A stretch of 55,312 nt of DNA from Pseudomonadota bacterium (GTDB taxonomy: Bacteria > Pseudomonadota > Alphaproteobacteria > Acetobacterales > Acetobacteraceae), in NCBI GenBank assembly GCA_018240635.1, contig JAFEFJ010000003.1, forward strand, positions 1 to 55,312. Direction: 5' to 3'. A program made the translations under genes and the position numbers. Under the pieces are notes generated by a model. That model did no database searches and had not been told where the DNA came from. It saw only the letters and a program-made list of their open reading frames with translations. Shown one piece after another: positions 39,401-47,087 of the stretch. Positions within the stretch are counted from its first letter, which is position 1, and each line of letters starts with the position of its first letter.

Positions 39401-41037
39401 CCGCCGGTATTGGCGGTCAGGATCACCGTGCCATTGCCGGACAGCGTGACGCTGTTGCCGATGGTCAGCGAACTGTTGGTGCCGCTGCCGCCGGCCACGC
39501 CGATCGTGCCGGCATTGGCGATGGGGCCCAGCAGCGTCGTGTTCGAATTGAGCTGGCCCTGGAAGGTCGCGCCGGCGTCGATCGTGTCACCCGCGAGAAC
39601 GCCGCTGTTTCCGCTGGCGGTCTGCATCAGTCCGCCGCCTTTCAGCTCCGAGCCGTCGATCTCACCGCTGCCCGCGAGCGAGAGCGTGCCGCCGGCGGCG
39701 ACCGAAATGCCGGCCGCGCCTGCCGCCGCGGTGAGCGTCACGCCGCTCACCGTCAGCGCGTTGGAGGCGAGCACCGAGAGCGAGTTCACCGTCGTGTCGC
39801 CGCTCGATCCGTCGAGCGTCACGTTGCCGGTGCTGGTGTCGCCGATCACCACGTCGGCGGTCGGGTTCGGTGCCTGCCCGCCGCTCCAGTCACTCGCCGT
39901 GCTCCAGTTCCCCGTGCCGCCGGTCCAGTGGTAGCTGGTGGCAAGCGAGGCGGTGCTCACGCGCTCGATCTGAATCGTTCCGGCGTCGTTGTTGTAGAAC
40001 ACCTCGACCGTCGTGCCGTCTGACAGCGCCACGTTGCTGCCGTCGCCGATCGCGGAACCGAGCTGAACATGGGAGAACTGCCCGATCAGGTCGCCGCCGC
40101 CGAAGGTCATCACCGTCTCGACCTGCCCGAGCGCGGGGGCGCCGCTCAGCAGCAGCGTGCCGCCGGTCAGGTTGACGAAATTGTTGCCCGTGACAGCGAC
40201 GACGCCGGACGAGGTTCCGTTGTATGAGATGTTCGCTTCGAGCGTTCCGGTGCCGCCCTGGTTGTAGACGCCGTTCACCGACAACGTGCCGGGCTGGCCG
40301 AACTGGAACCCGCCATAGATCGTGCCGCCGGTTGCGTTGTTGACGGTGCCGACCACGGACCCGGTGCCGTCCAGATACCCGCCGGTCAGGTCGACCGTCT
40401 GCGCCGTCAGCGTGCCGCCTGCGGCAACGCCGGTGCTGCCGCCCGCCTGGGTATAGCCGTGCCCCGCGCCGACATTCAGTTGCCCGCCGGAATCCACGAG
40501 CGCGCTGCCGGTGTTGGTCGCCTCGCCGTTCACGTTCAGCCGGCCGGAGGCCGAAGCGCTGCCGCTGAGATGGATCGCGCCGCTGTTCGCGAGACCCTGC
40601 GCGGTGACGGTGTCGGCGGCGGTGATGTTGGTGTTGCCGATGTAGAGCGCGTTGTTGTCGGTGCTGGTGTTGGTCAGCGTGCCGTTGACCGTCAGGCTGC
40701 TGCCGCCTGTGCCGGCGGCGAAGGGCGAGTCGATCCAGATGCGACCGCTGCCGGTGATTGAAAGATCGCTCGTGGACGCCGAGCCGCCGCTCGACAAATA
40801 CAACCCTCCGGCGATGGTCGCGGCACCGGAGGCGGTCAGCACGCCGCCTTGTTGCACCTGCAGGACGGAACCCGCGTCGACCTGCACCGACCCAGCCGCG
40901 CCGGCGGCGGTGAGAGTCGCGATGCCGCTCTGGACTTCCGTGTCCTGCCCGGCTGCCGGCGCAGTTCCCAGGCTCCAGAGCCCCGCATCGCTATTCCAGT
41001 TGCCGGTGCCGTTCCAGAAATCCTTTGGCAGCGCCAT
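33457..41037 (-). CDS. giant modular repeat protein, probable secreted adhesin
   Basis: From the ATG at 41037 (AAGGA 8 bases upstream; a GTG at 41061 is an alternative) this encodes about 2,526 Gly/Thr/Ser/Asn-rich residues with almost no Cys. Order: an N-terminal beta-helix-like region opening WNGTGNWNSD; a second WTGGTGNWST module; five blocks of about 190 residues (GTxxVxGGSGxN...GTLEATGGGTL); five blocks of about 110 residues (VPGAQTIAQG...LTITGSLAQVNADLATL). Then come about seven AIDA-type repeats and a tail (GDAIDLAGFGY, DHAGGTLIRFA). No N-terminal signal peptide or C-terminal beta-barrel is visible, so type I secretion is likelier than autotransport. Probably surface adhesion or biofilm. 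Confidence 0.82.
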   Translation of the reverse strand: MALPKDFWNGTGNWNSDAGLWSLGTAPAAGQDTEVQSGIATLTAAGAAGSVQVDAGSVLQVQQGGVLTASGAATIAGGLYLSSGGSASTSDLSITGSGRIWIDSPFAAGTGGSSLTVNGTLTNTSTDNNALYIGNTNITAADTVTAQGLANSGAIHLSGSASASGRLNVNGEATNTGSALVDSGGQLNVGAGHGYTQAGGSTGVAAGGTLTAQTVDLTGGYLDGTGSVVGTVNNATGGTIYGGFQFGQPGTLSVNGVYNQGGTGTLEANISYNGTSSGVVAVTGNNFVNLTGGTLLLSGAPALGQVETVMTFGGGDLIGQFSHVQLGSAIGDGSNVALSDGTTVEVFYNNDAGTIQIERVSTASLATSYHWTGGTGNWSTASDWSGGQAPNPTADVVIGDTSTGNVTLDGSSGDTTVNSLSVLASNALTVSGVTLTAAAGAAGISVAAGGTLSLAGSGEIDGSELKGGGLMQTASGNSGVLAGDTIDAGATFQGQLNSNTTLLGPIANAGTIGVAGGSGTNSSLTIGNSVTLSGNGTVILTANTGGGTAFVQGSGQTLTNAGNTIEGTGVIGNGSLALVNEAVVEATPEGGTTGLTLNGGGVLNTGTLEAAGGGTLAINTTVQNAGGTISVVDAGSTVQILNATVQGGLLVNLAGTMATAGNSALDGSTLGALTIGAGSTYTASDGATTTLYGAIVNDGTISVVGGSGANGYLNIGNSVALSGGGTVLLSTNTGGGAAYIHGNGQTLTNADNTIEGSGTIGDGSLSVVNQKLIQAAPEGGNATLTLNGGGITNTGTLKATSTATLAVNTTVNNAGGTITAASGGTVQIVNATVQGGLLTTAGTGTLATVGSSTLDGTTQGTLTIGSGSTYTASNGASTFLLGTIANDGTIAVLGGSGANGYLAMGGDVTLSGGGAVVLSTRSGGGSAYIHGNGTTLTNVNDTIEGTGVIGDGNMVLVNHAVVDATPESDTASLLLNSSGGVTNTGTLEATGGGTLVVQTNVANAGGLVTAAGAGSAVTITGNATITGGTLSTTANGTMGTAGGNSATLSGVTIAAGTTYTSPLNSTTILNGAIVNHGTFDILGGSGNNTFLAMGSDVTLSGGGTVVLSTHTGSGNAVIHGNGQTLTNADNTIEGSGIIGDGNMVLVNQSVVDATPEADTASLLLNSGGGVTNTGTLEATGGGTLVVQTNVSNAGGLITAAGSGSAVTVTGGATITGGTLSESAGGSLGTAAGNSVTLSGVTVAAGTTYTSPLNSTTVLNGAIVNHGTFDIEGGNATNTFLAMSGDVTLSGGGTVILVTHSGSGDAVVHGNGTTLTNADNLIEGTGVIGDGNMVLVNQGIVDATPEAGTATLTLNGGGVTNSGTLEATGGGTLSIIGGTITNNGTVQALDGSAVTYGPGAGNANASGGTLTGGTWVAIANGHGATVSVTGGAVATDAATIVLSGAGSVFQGGDGTSFTAIENSLTGIATTGELDILGQRNYAVGAGALTDDGRLVLGGGTISGGALSIGALGLLTGYGTVSDLTSNAGIVDASGGTLDIATAVSGTGSFRIEAGSELELSGATAEGVTYQSGTGVLRVDQPATQNYTGIISGFGGSDILELANTDAVSVTPGTFDGTNTTLTVNLSGGGTLTYTLAGDYSSDHFGVTLVHGGVDSDIALSTLLSGTPTIAAPGPQTIGVGKTAAIGGVSVAESPTTGGETFTVVLSDAHGTLSANTGAAGGGGSVLQSNGGTTLTITGTLDQVNADLTTLTDTSATAGGDTIGVSVSDSNGGTANPASIAVTVNGLPSVAVPGAQAIFQGNATGIGGIVLSEAGNTAGETFTVTVADTHGLLAATGAGVSGSGTSSLTITGSLAQVNADLATLSDTNATAGADNISIGVTDSFGNTGSNTASIAVTPLSPEVSVPGAQTIAQGNATPITGITLSETHSVAGETFTVTLSDTHGLLSATGAGVSGSGTTTLTITGSLAQVNSDLATLSDTNATTGADNISIGVTDSFGNTGGATADVTVSTLSLSVSVPGPRTINQGNETGIGGIALSEPGSTSDETFTVVLSDAHGLLSATGAGVSGSGTSSLTITGSLAQVNADLATLSDTNATAGIDNIAVSASDSFGNTGGGTADITVAALTPVLAVPGAQTVHQGSSTAITGVSLSEANNVTGETFTVTLTDTNGLLSASGAGVSGAGTTTLTITGSLAQVNADLATLQDTDSVAGADTITLTAQDSFGNDAASASIGITATAASGPGVILFKTGSGITHEGPSVTGLSLTRQDRLYVLRGGTATGTTMAGHSTAYVALGGEADGTVINNQGLLYVVKGGTANGTVINAGGADIVTQGGIAHGTTVNLNGTEIVGAGGTAYDAMLASGGAQNVSGGGIAIGTQVEANGILRVGNGGVANAAIVGSGGMAFIHAGGAITGGLTLDGGEAIIAGSASAGQTVAFGGADGLLELENLPEFAATIGGFGAGDAIDLAGFGYAPGETRSFAPNGGNTGGTLTVTNGTHQAQLTLAGSYQTSDFTLSSDHAGGTLIRFA
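34320..36060 (-). repeat. five coding repeats of about 320-345 bases in the giant gene
   Basis: Each unit encodes a VPGxQTIxQG start, an SEx...GETFTVTLSDTHGLLSATGAGV core and the motif LTITGSLAQVNADLATL. This resembles cadherin-like/Ig-like extracellular stalk domains. The first unit (near 36 kb) is the most diverged. Confidence 0.75.
36900..39560 (-). repeat. five coding repeats of about 570 bases in the giant gene
   Basis: The blocks are spaced about 570 bases apart; for example, near-identical segments begin at about 37261 and 37831. The two blocks nearest 37-38 kb are the most alike, so copy number could change by recombination or collapse in assembly. Confidence 0.75.
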
Positions 41038-41891
41038 CTCGTGGTCCTTTTCGAAGCCCACAGCGGGCGCGCGTCGCCGCGCTGCCGAGGCAGCCGCAGA
41101 CGCGTTCGGTTACATCATGATTTCGTCCTAGCCGGTCTCCCGGCGGCAGCGCACCGGGGCAGCCGCCTTCAGCGCCGTCGTCGCGCGCGCATGGTCTCAC
41201 CGGGCGGGGGCCGTTCCCGGCGACGCATTTGCGACGGGCGAGGCAGCAACGCCGATCGGGCCACGCGGGCGGCGGAGTCGATTTCCGGGGGCGGGCAATG
41301 GGGCGGGCAATGCTGCAGGTCCGGAGGTAGTGTCCGGCGGACGTCCATTTCGTCTCCTCCTGCTGCACCGTTTCGGATGCAGCATTCCGGCGGATCGCCG
41401 GCAAGTGGGGTTCTCGGCAGAAACAGACAGACAGTTGGATAGGATTAGAGTTTTTGCAGGCAACCGGACCGTGCAACGAAAACGTTAACGGTAACGATCA
41501 TTTGCTGTAAAGTCTCAATTTGAAGAAAATGATCGATTGTGCGATGCGCCGTATCGGCAAACCGTAACGCGTCCGTGTGCCACGATTGATGTTTCAACCT
41601 GTTACCGAGCGCTTTGGGTGAGAGACCTTACTCACGCTTTTTCGGCAGCGAAGCGCTGTTCGGAGCGCGTGGAAGGTTTGCGATTCCGGCCACTGAAGCC
41701 GGTCGGTCCCGGTCGAGTCCTTCGCCTGCCGCCAAATGAACTCGAGGTTGCCGACCGCTCTCGCTCCGGCAGGACGCGTTAATCAGCGTCACGCGGACAC
41801 GGAATTCCCGAGCGCACGCCTCCGCGCCGGGGGAATCCCACTCGTTCGTTTTGTCCACGCGGCCTCGGCCGAATGATCTCAAATCGCTTCG
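41038..41891. other. long intergenic region upstream of the giant gene
   Basis: These 854 bases hold no gene I can support. Positions 41440-41640 are noticeably A/T-richer than the window, with GTTAACGGTAAC near 41485, and are the best place for the giant gene's promoter, which would leave a 5' UTR of 400 bases or more. Short open frames here lack family features. Confidence 0.45.
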
Positions 41892-44573
41892 TCACCCTGT
41901 CATGCCGGGGCGGTCAATCGTCGTCACCGTGAAGCCGGCGTCCGTCGCCAGCATGATGACGCGCCGGCGCAGCGCGGCGGAGACCCGCTCCTCCGCCGTT
42001 GCGCCATCGCGCTCCTGCGCCAAAAGCGCGGCGCGGGCGGGCGGTCCGAACACCAGCGTTATCCGGCGGAAGCGGGGAATACGGTGGCCGCGCGGCAGCG
42101 CCTCGAACGCGCCGTCGAGATAGGCTGGGACCGCAGGCGCGCCGCTGCGGATCAGCAGTTGCGCGACGCCGGGCAGGAAACGCTGCAGCCGCCCGTCGGG
42201 CGCGCGCCAGCCTTCCGGGAACCAGACCTGGACCTTGCCCGCCGCCAGCACGCGCGCGGCCGTGTCGACGGCGGCGGAGGGGAACCGTTCGTCCACCGGA
42301 AACAAATGCACCGCACGGCAGAACAGCCGGCTGGCGGCGTTGTAGAACAGGCGGACGATGTCCCCCGCCCAGTAGACCTGCCGGAGCCGGGACAACGGCA
42401 GAGCCGCCGCGATGGCCATGGCGTCGAGGTCGCTGACGTGGTTCGGCGTGATGACGTACGGACCGGCCGGCGGCAGGTGTTCCAGCCCCCGCACCGTCAG
42501 CCGGAAACACAGCCGCATGATGAGAAGGTTCAGCACATAGAAGAATACGCCGACGGCGGTCAGCAGGACGCCGGCCGGTGCCAGCCAGCGCTCCGTGTCG
42601 GCGGCCAGCGGCGGCTTTCCTGCCTCAAAGGGCGCCGCGCCCTCCCGCTCCGCGATGATCCGGAACAGGTCGCGCAGCCGCGTCACCGCCGCGATGTCGG
42701 ATTCGGTCAGCCGGATGCCGCATTGCTCCTGCAGCGCAACGGTCAGTTCCATCCACGTGAACGAGTCGAAGTTCATATCCAGGCTCGGGCTCATGTCGAG
42801 ATCGATCGGCCCGGCATGGCGCGCACGCAACAGCGCCCATGCCCGGGCGGCGGCCGGTGCAGCCAGCAGCACCTGATCGGCCTCGGTCGGCGCGCGGGCC
42901 TCACGCGCCGGGGCCCCCGAGGCCGCCCGCCGGTAGAGGTCGCGCAGCAGGAAGCGCCGATACTTGCCCATGCGCGTCCGCGGCAGCGGCTCATCGGTCA
43001 CGGCGAAGCCTGCCAATCTCTGATACGGCGATAGCGGCTGCGCGCGTTCGGCCAGCACGATGCGGATGCCCTCGCGGATATTCACCGTCCCCATCGCGTG
43101 AATCTTCGCATAATCGGGGCGGACCAGCGCGGCGAGCGCGCCATCCATCTCCAGCACCGCAATCTCCTGGATTTGCGGAGCGGCTCCGTAGACGCGTTCG
43201 AGGTCCTCGGGATTCACCTTCTTGCCGCCGCCGAGGACGAGGACTTCCCGGGCGCGGCCTGTCACGAACAGAAAGCCGTTGCGATCGATAAACCCGAGAT
43301 CGCCGGTGCGGAACCAGCCGTCCCGGGTGAAGCCCGCCTCATTGGCGGCGGGATTGTCGATATAGCCGGGCGTCACGGACGCGCCGCGCAGCTGGATTTC
43401 ACCGACGCCATCCGTGCCGGGATCGGCAATGCGGATTTCGCCGTCGCCGATCGGCTGTCCGGCGCTGCCGAACCGCCGCCGTTCCGGCCGGTTGCCGGTG
43501 AAGATCGACGCGGTTTCCGCGAGGCCGTAGCCGGAAAGCACGGTCCAGCCCAGGTCTTCGAGACGCCGCTCGGTCGCCGGTTCCAGCCGCGCGCCGCCGG
43601 ACACCATGAGGCGCAGCGCCGGGGAGACGGCATGGCGAACCGGCCTGAACAGCATCGGACCGATCGAAAGGCCGGTGGCCCGGCGCACAAGGCCGGAGAT
43701 CCATAGCGCGCTGCGCGCGATGATCCGCACGGGCCAGGGCCGCGCGGCGATGCGGGCATCGATGGCGCCGGCGATGGCGTCGTACAGGCGCGGCACGCCG
43801 ACAATGACCGATATGGCGCCCTCGCGGGCGGCGCGCATGATTGCGGGGCCGCCGGCGCCGGACGGCAGGACCAGCGCGCTGCCCGCGGCGAGCGTCGTCA
43901 GCATGCCGACCACGAGCGGATAGGCGTGGTGCAGCGGCAACGGCAGCAGGATGCGGTCCTCGGGGCCAACGAGGTTCAGGCCGAGCAGGGCCGTCACGTT
44001 GGCGCCGATGTTGCGGTGGGAGAGGAGGAAGGTCTTCGGCGCGCTGGTCGTGCCGGACGTCGCCAGGACAGCCGCCGGGGCTTCCGGATCGATCGGCGGC
44101 AGGTCGGCGCCGCCGCCCGCCATGACTGTCTCCCAGCTTTCGGTTCCCGCACAGGCGGACGCCTGCGGTCCCAGCACGATCACCTCGATCCCGAGCTCCC
44201 GCAGCCGTTGTGCGTCCGCCGCGGCGTGCGCGGCGCTGGCAAGCAGGATGCGGACGCCGCTGGCCGCGAGCATCGGCAGCGCCTCCGGCAGGTCCGCGAG
44301 ATCGTCCAGCGGCACCAGCACGGCGCCCGCCGCAAGGATGCCGAGGCTCGCCGCGACCCACTCAGGACTGTTCGGGGCGTACAGGCCGACCCGCGTGCCG
44401 GTGGCACCGGCAAACCGGGTGCGCAGGCCGCGCGCCAGTGACGCCGCCTTGCCGGCCAAGGCGGCGTGATCCCACCGGCCGACGCTGTCGTCGCCCATCT
44501 GCACGACGGCTTCGGCCGGGCCGCGCTCCGCCATTGCCCGCAGGAGGCCGCCGATGGTCCAGATGGCAGTCAA
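41892..44573 (-). CDS. AMP-ligase / acyl carrier / PlsC acyltransferase fusion
   Basis: The 893-residue three-domain protein has an N-terminal adenylate-forming ligase (LATSGTTSAPKTFLLSHRN near 166, GYGLAETAS, GWFRTGDLGFID, a C-terminal Lys region RTRMGKYRR). A carrier-like domain follows with DMNFDSFTWMEL near 601 holding the candidate phosphopantetheine Ser. A PlsC acyltransferase comes last (NHVSDLD near 710, FPEGWR near 786, preceded by a membrane helix). The order is the reverse of Aas, with a carrier inserted. The start is TTG at 44573, overlapping the previous stop as TTGA; an ATG at 44534 is the alternative. It probably activates an acid, loads it on the carrier and transfers it to an acceptor at the membrane. 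Confidence 0.85.
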   Translation of the reverse strand: MTAIWTIGGLLRAMAERGPAEAVVQMGDDSVGRWDHAALAGKAASLARGLRTRFAGATGTRVGLYAPNSPEWVAASLGILAAGAVLVPLDDLADLPEALPMLAASGVRILLASAAHAAADAQRLRELGIEVIVLGPQASACAGTESWETVMAGGGADLPPIDPEAPAAVLATSGTTSAPKTFLLSHRNIGANVTALLGLNLVGPEDRILLPLPLHHAYPLVVGMLTTLAAGSALVLPSGAGGPAIMRAAREGAISVIVGVPRLYDAIAGAIDARIAARPWPVRIIARSALWISGLVRRATGLSIGPMLFRPVRHAVSPALRLMVSGGARLEPATERRLEDLGWTVLSGYGLAETASIFTGNRPERRRFGSAGQPIGDGEIRIADPGTDGVGEIQLRGASVTPGYIDNPAANEAGFTRDGWFRTGDLGFIDRNGFLFVTGRAREVLVLGGGKKVNPEDLERVYGAAPQIQEIAVLEMDGALAALVRPDYAKIHAMGTVNIREGIRIVLAERAQPLSPYQRLAGFAVTDEPLPRTRMGKYRRFLLRDLYRRAASGAPAREARAPTEADQVLLAAPAAARAWALLRARHAGPIDLDMSPSLDMNFDSFTWMELTVALQEQCGIRLTESDIAAVTRLRDLFRIIAEREGAAPFEAGKPPLAADTERWLAPAGVLLTAVGVFFYVLNLLIMRLCFRLTVRGLEHLPPAGPYVITPNHVSDLDAMAIAAALPLSRLRQVYWAGDIVRLFYNAASRLFCRAVHLFPVDERFPSAAVDTAARVLAAGKVQVWFPEGWRAPDGRLQRFLPGVAQLLIRSGAPAVPAYLDGAFEALPRGHRIPRFRRITLVFGPPARAALLAQERDGATAEERVSAALRRRVIMLATDAGFTVTTIDRPGMTG

Positions 44574-46003
44574 TTGGGTGCGGCCGCTGCCGCCTCGCCT
44601 GGCGTGCCGGCCGGCCGCGTGCGGGCGACAATGTTGAGTTTGCCCATGCGCTGCGCCGAGCGTTCGAGGCTGTCGACGAAACGGATATCGAGCGGAGGCG
44701 GCACCCCGCCATGTGCGGCGATATCGTGGCGCAGCCGCTCCGGCAGCGCCGTGCCGATGGCGTGCCGCTCCCCCGAATCGGGCACGACGAGGCGGATGCG
44801 AATGCCCGTGCTGTCGTGCTCCGCGGCGTATTCGCGGACGCCGAGGAACGCCTCCACCGCCAGCCCCACGACCATCGGCGTGACTGGCACGAGACCCGGC
44901 CTGCCGTCGGCGCGCGGCAGCCGCAGCATGTCCTCCGACCGGCCGCCGATCGTTTCCAGCAGTGCGAAGGGGCGGCCGCAGGCACAGGCGGACGGCGCCT
45001 TGCACAGCATATCCGTCACCTCGTAGCGGATCAGGGGCTGGACGCGGTTGTAGAGATTCGTGAGCAGAAAGCGCGCGCCCATGACACCGTCGGGAACCGG
45101 GCGGTCGTCCTCGTCCACCACCTCGATCATGGTGGTGTCCTCGAACAGATGGATACCGGCATGCAGCGAGCAGTCGGACCCGATGTTCGGCTCCTCCGTC
45201 ATCCCGTAGTGATTGAACGGCCTCGTGCCCCAGGCCTGCTCGATCAGGCGCGCCATCTCGGGCGTCAGCAATTCGCTGTGCGTGGCAACGACGCGCGGCG
45301 CGATCCTCAGCCGCCCGGCGATCTGCTCGCGGCCCAGAAGCGCCGCAACGGACGGATATGGCACCAGCGCATCCGGCTGGAACGATTCCAGCGCGGCGAT
45401 GAGTTGCGGAAGCGGATCGGTCGCTTGCAGGTGCCGCAGCCGGAACAGGCCGACATCGCCGCTCAGCGGAATGCGGCTGGTCATGTGCATCGGGTTGTCG
45501 GCGCCGATCGAGCAGATCCTCATGCGCCGCCCGACCTGTGGCGCGATACCGATCAGGCGCTGCCAGCGGATGGTGTTCGCAAGGATGACGCGCCAGGCCG
45601 CCCGATCGTAGACGAATATGCCCCGCAGTCCGGAGGTGCCGCCGCTCGCCACGACCCGGTACGATCCGAACAGCATCGAGTCGCCCGTGGTGGACGCAAG
45701 ATGCCGCTCGAGATCCCGACGCCGCAGCCGCGGATCGGTCACCACCTGCTCGAACCGCTCCATCAGCATGCGCTTGTTCGTCACGGGCAGGTCCGCAGAC
45801 CTGAACGGGCGCGTCAGATCGATGCCGCGGAAATGCTCACGGTAGAAGGCGGAAGACCGCGCGGCGTGCCGCACCGACTGCCGGAAAAGGCCGGCCTGGT
45901 AGGCGGCGAGGCGCTGCGCCGACCATCGGTCGTGAAGCGCCAGGCGTGCCGCGATCACGACGCCGCTCAGAAGATCTGAAGCCTGCGGGATGCTGACTTT
46001 CAC
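44570..46003 (-). CDS. PaaK-like adenylate-forming enzyme
   Basis: The 477-residue protein resembles phenylacetate-CoA ligase/coenzyme F390 synthetase: RHAARSSAFYREHF at the start, the P-loop VVASGGTSGLRG, HYGMTEEP, LIRYEVTDML, CACGRPF and GGRSEDML, with a C-terminal domain containing RMGKLNI. The frame is open to 46150, but the GTG at 46003 is 9 bases after GGAGGGAGG. It is coupled by a 4-base overlap to the ligase-carrier-acyltransferase gene, so the two probably act in sequence on an aryl or acyl acid. The substrate is unknown. Confidence 0.85.
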   Translation of the reverse strand: MKVSIPQASDLLSGVVIAARLALHDRWSAQRLAAYQAGLFRQSVRHAARSSAFYREHFRGIDLTRPFRSADLPVTNKRMLMERFEQVVTDPRLRRRDLERHLASTTGDSMLFGSYRVVASGGTSGLRGIFVYDRAAWRVILANTIRWQRLIGIAPQVGRRMRICSIGADNPMHMTSRIPLSGDVGLFRLRHLQATDPLPQLIAALESFQPDALVPYPSVAALLGREQIAGRLRIAPRVVATHSELLTPEMARLIEQAWGTRPFNHYGMTEEPNIGSDCSLHAGIHLFEDTTMIEVVDEDDRPVPDGVMGARFLLTNLYNRVQPLIRYEVTDMLCKAPSACACGRPFALLETIGGRSEDMLRLPRADGRPGLVPVTPMVVGLAVEAFLGVREYAAEHDSTGIRIRLVVPDSGERHAIGTALPERLRHDIAAHGGVPPPLDIRFVDSLERSAQRMGKLNIVARTRPAGTPGEAAAAAPN

Positions 46004-46511
46004 GATCAAGACCTCCCTCCGCTCTCGGCCGAGCCCCGCGCAATCGCGCACGGATGACTGGCCGCGTCGCGCATAGCGGCCTCGGCAGCCCGCACCCGTA
46101 ACGTGTCCGCACCGGCCGCGCGAAGTCCTATCCGCCGTGAGCTCCGCCAACCAGGCTGCTCGCCGTGCGATGCCGGCAGAACATGACAGGAGATTTCATC
46201 TTCCTTTCGCACGAAACTCATTGATCCAGATCATGGGGCGGAATGACATCGGCGGGCCGGAGACCGGCGCGACCATTTCCAGACTTACGAAACCTTCCTG
46301 CGAGGAAGACTTTCGGTGAAGCGCCAGGGCGCCTGGGCGAAGCGCGCAGAGTGCATTCCTTCGATGCGATGGCGTTCCAGGCGCCCCCCGCGAAGGCGGC
46401 GATGTCCTCCTGGCCGCGCGAGACGTTCCATCGCCTCCGTCGCCACCGCGCCGCCCCCCCCCGCGCGGAGGACGTCAAGGTGATGCTCGCGTATCCGCTT
46501 CGATCGTCCCG
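46004..46511. other. intergenic region with an FNR-like box and gene remnants
   Basis: Between the PaaK-like gene and the cydB remnant there are short frames on both strands with no family features. The only clear signal is the FNR-like box at 46221. A C-rich run is present near 46450, next to where the upstream part of cydB may have been lost. Confidence 0.4.
46221..46234. promoter_or_regulatory. FNR/FixK-like box
   Basis: TTGATCCAGATCAT matches TTGAT-N4-ATCAA with one mismatch at the last base. It is 217 bases upstream of the PaaK-like start on the - strand and about 280 bases upstream of the cydB remnant on the + strand. Confidence 0.5.
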
Positions 46512-46691
46512 GTGAGCGTCTGGACGCCGTTCACGGACCCCGCCATCGCGCGGCGCTGGTTCTCCGCGTCAGGCACCCAGGCGTTCCTGCTGGTCGGCAC
46601 GCTCGTCCTGCTGCCGGTGATCCCGATGTACGCCGCATGGTCCTCCTGGGTGTTCCGCGGCAAGGTCCGCGACGGCAGCGGCTACCGCTGA
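46512..46691 (+). pseudogene. cytochrome bd oxidase subunit II remnant (cydB)
   Basis: A 59-codon frame from a GTG joins a mid-protein CydB-like segment (VSVWTPFTDPAIARRWF) directly to the C-terminal CydB segment (VGTLVLLPVIPMYAAWSSWVFRGKVR, read as one membrane helix and the conserved VFRGKV tail). About 200 residues between them are missing. It has the look of an internal deletion relic. Confidence 0.55.
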
Positions 46692-47087
46692 GGGGGCTGC
46701 GAACGTTCCATACGCAACCACCCGCGGCGGCGTGGATGCCTCCCGCGCCTCGGAGCGCGGCCACCGAGTGCCGCGCGCGGTTCGCATCCGCGTTGCGCGA
46801 ACCCGTTTGAGCCGCAGGGAGACCGGGGATGGAGCGGGGCGGTGCATCGCGCGCCCCTGGCTTGGATCGCCGCCGCCGTGCCTTGTCGCACTGACGGAAA
46901 CGCCGCGCCGCCGGCGAGATCCGCCCTGATCGGGCGATGGTCGGGCAACGGTAGGGCAGGGAAGGCGGGGCGGACGCCTCCTCCCCGCACCCGCCCGAAA
47001 CGAAGGCCGAGGCGCATTGCCTCGGCCAAGTTCGCGGTGAACGATTCGACAGCCCGTCTCCACCGGGCTCCCGGCGGCCGGTGCAGT
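46692..47087. other. intergenic region
   Basis: These 396 bases lie between the cydB remnant and the end of the TRAP operon. Apart from the hairpin at 47005 I see no gene or conserved element; the open frames across it are shadows of neighbouring composition. Confidence 0.45.
47005..47027 (-). terminator. intrinsic-type terminator of the TRAP operon
   Basis: GGCCGAGGC (47005-47013) and GCCTCGGCC (47019-47027) form a perfect 9-base stem with a 5-base loop. On the - strand it is followed by TTCGTTTCG, a modest T-rich tail, 60 bases after the DctQM stop. Confidence 0.6.

Noticed and set aside
34630-40023. 1,797-codon open frame on the + strand opposite the giant repeat gene
   Set aside because: It is Arg/Ala/Val/Asp-rich without domains and mirrors the GC-rich third positions of the - strand repeat gene; the - strand product has clear repeat modules.
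46243-46515. 90-codon + strand frame upstream of the cydB relic
   Set aside because: Low-complexity Arg/Pro-rich translation with no similarity to CydA or CydB; treated as intergenic.
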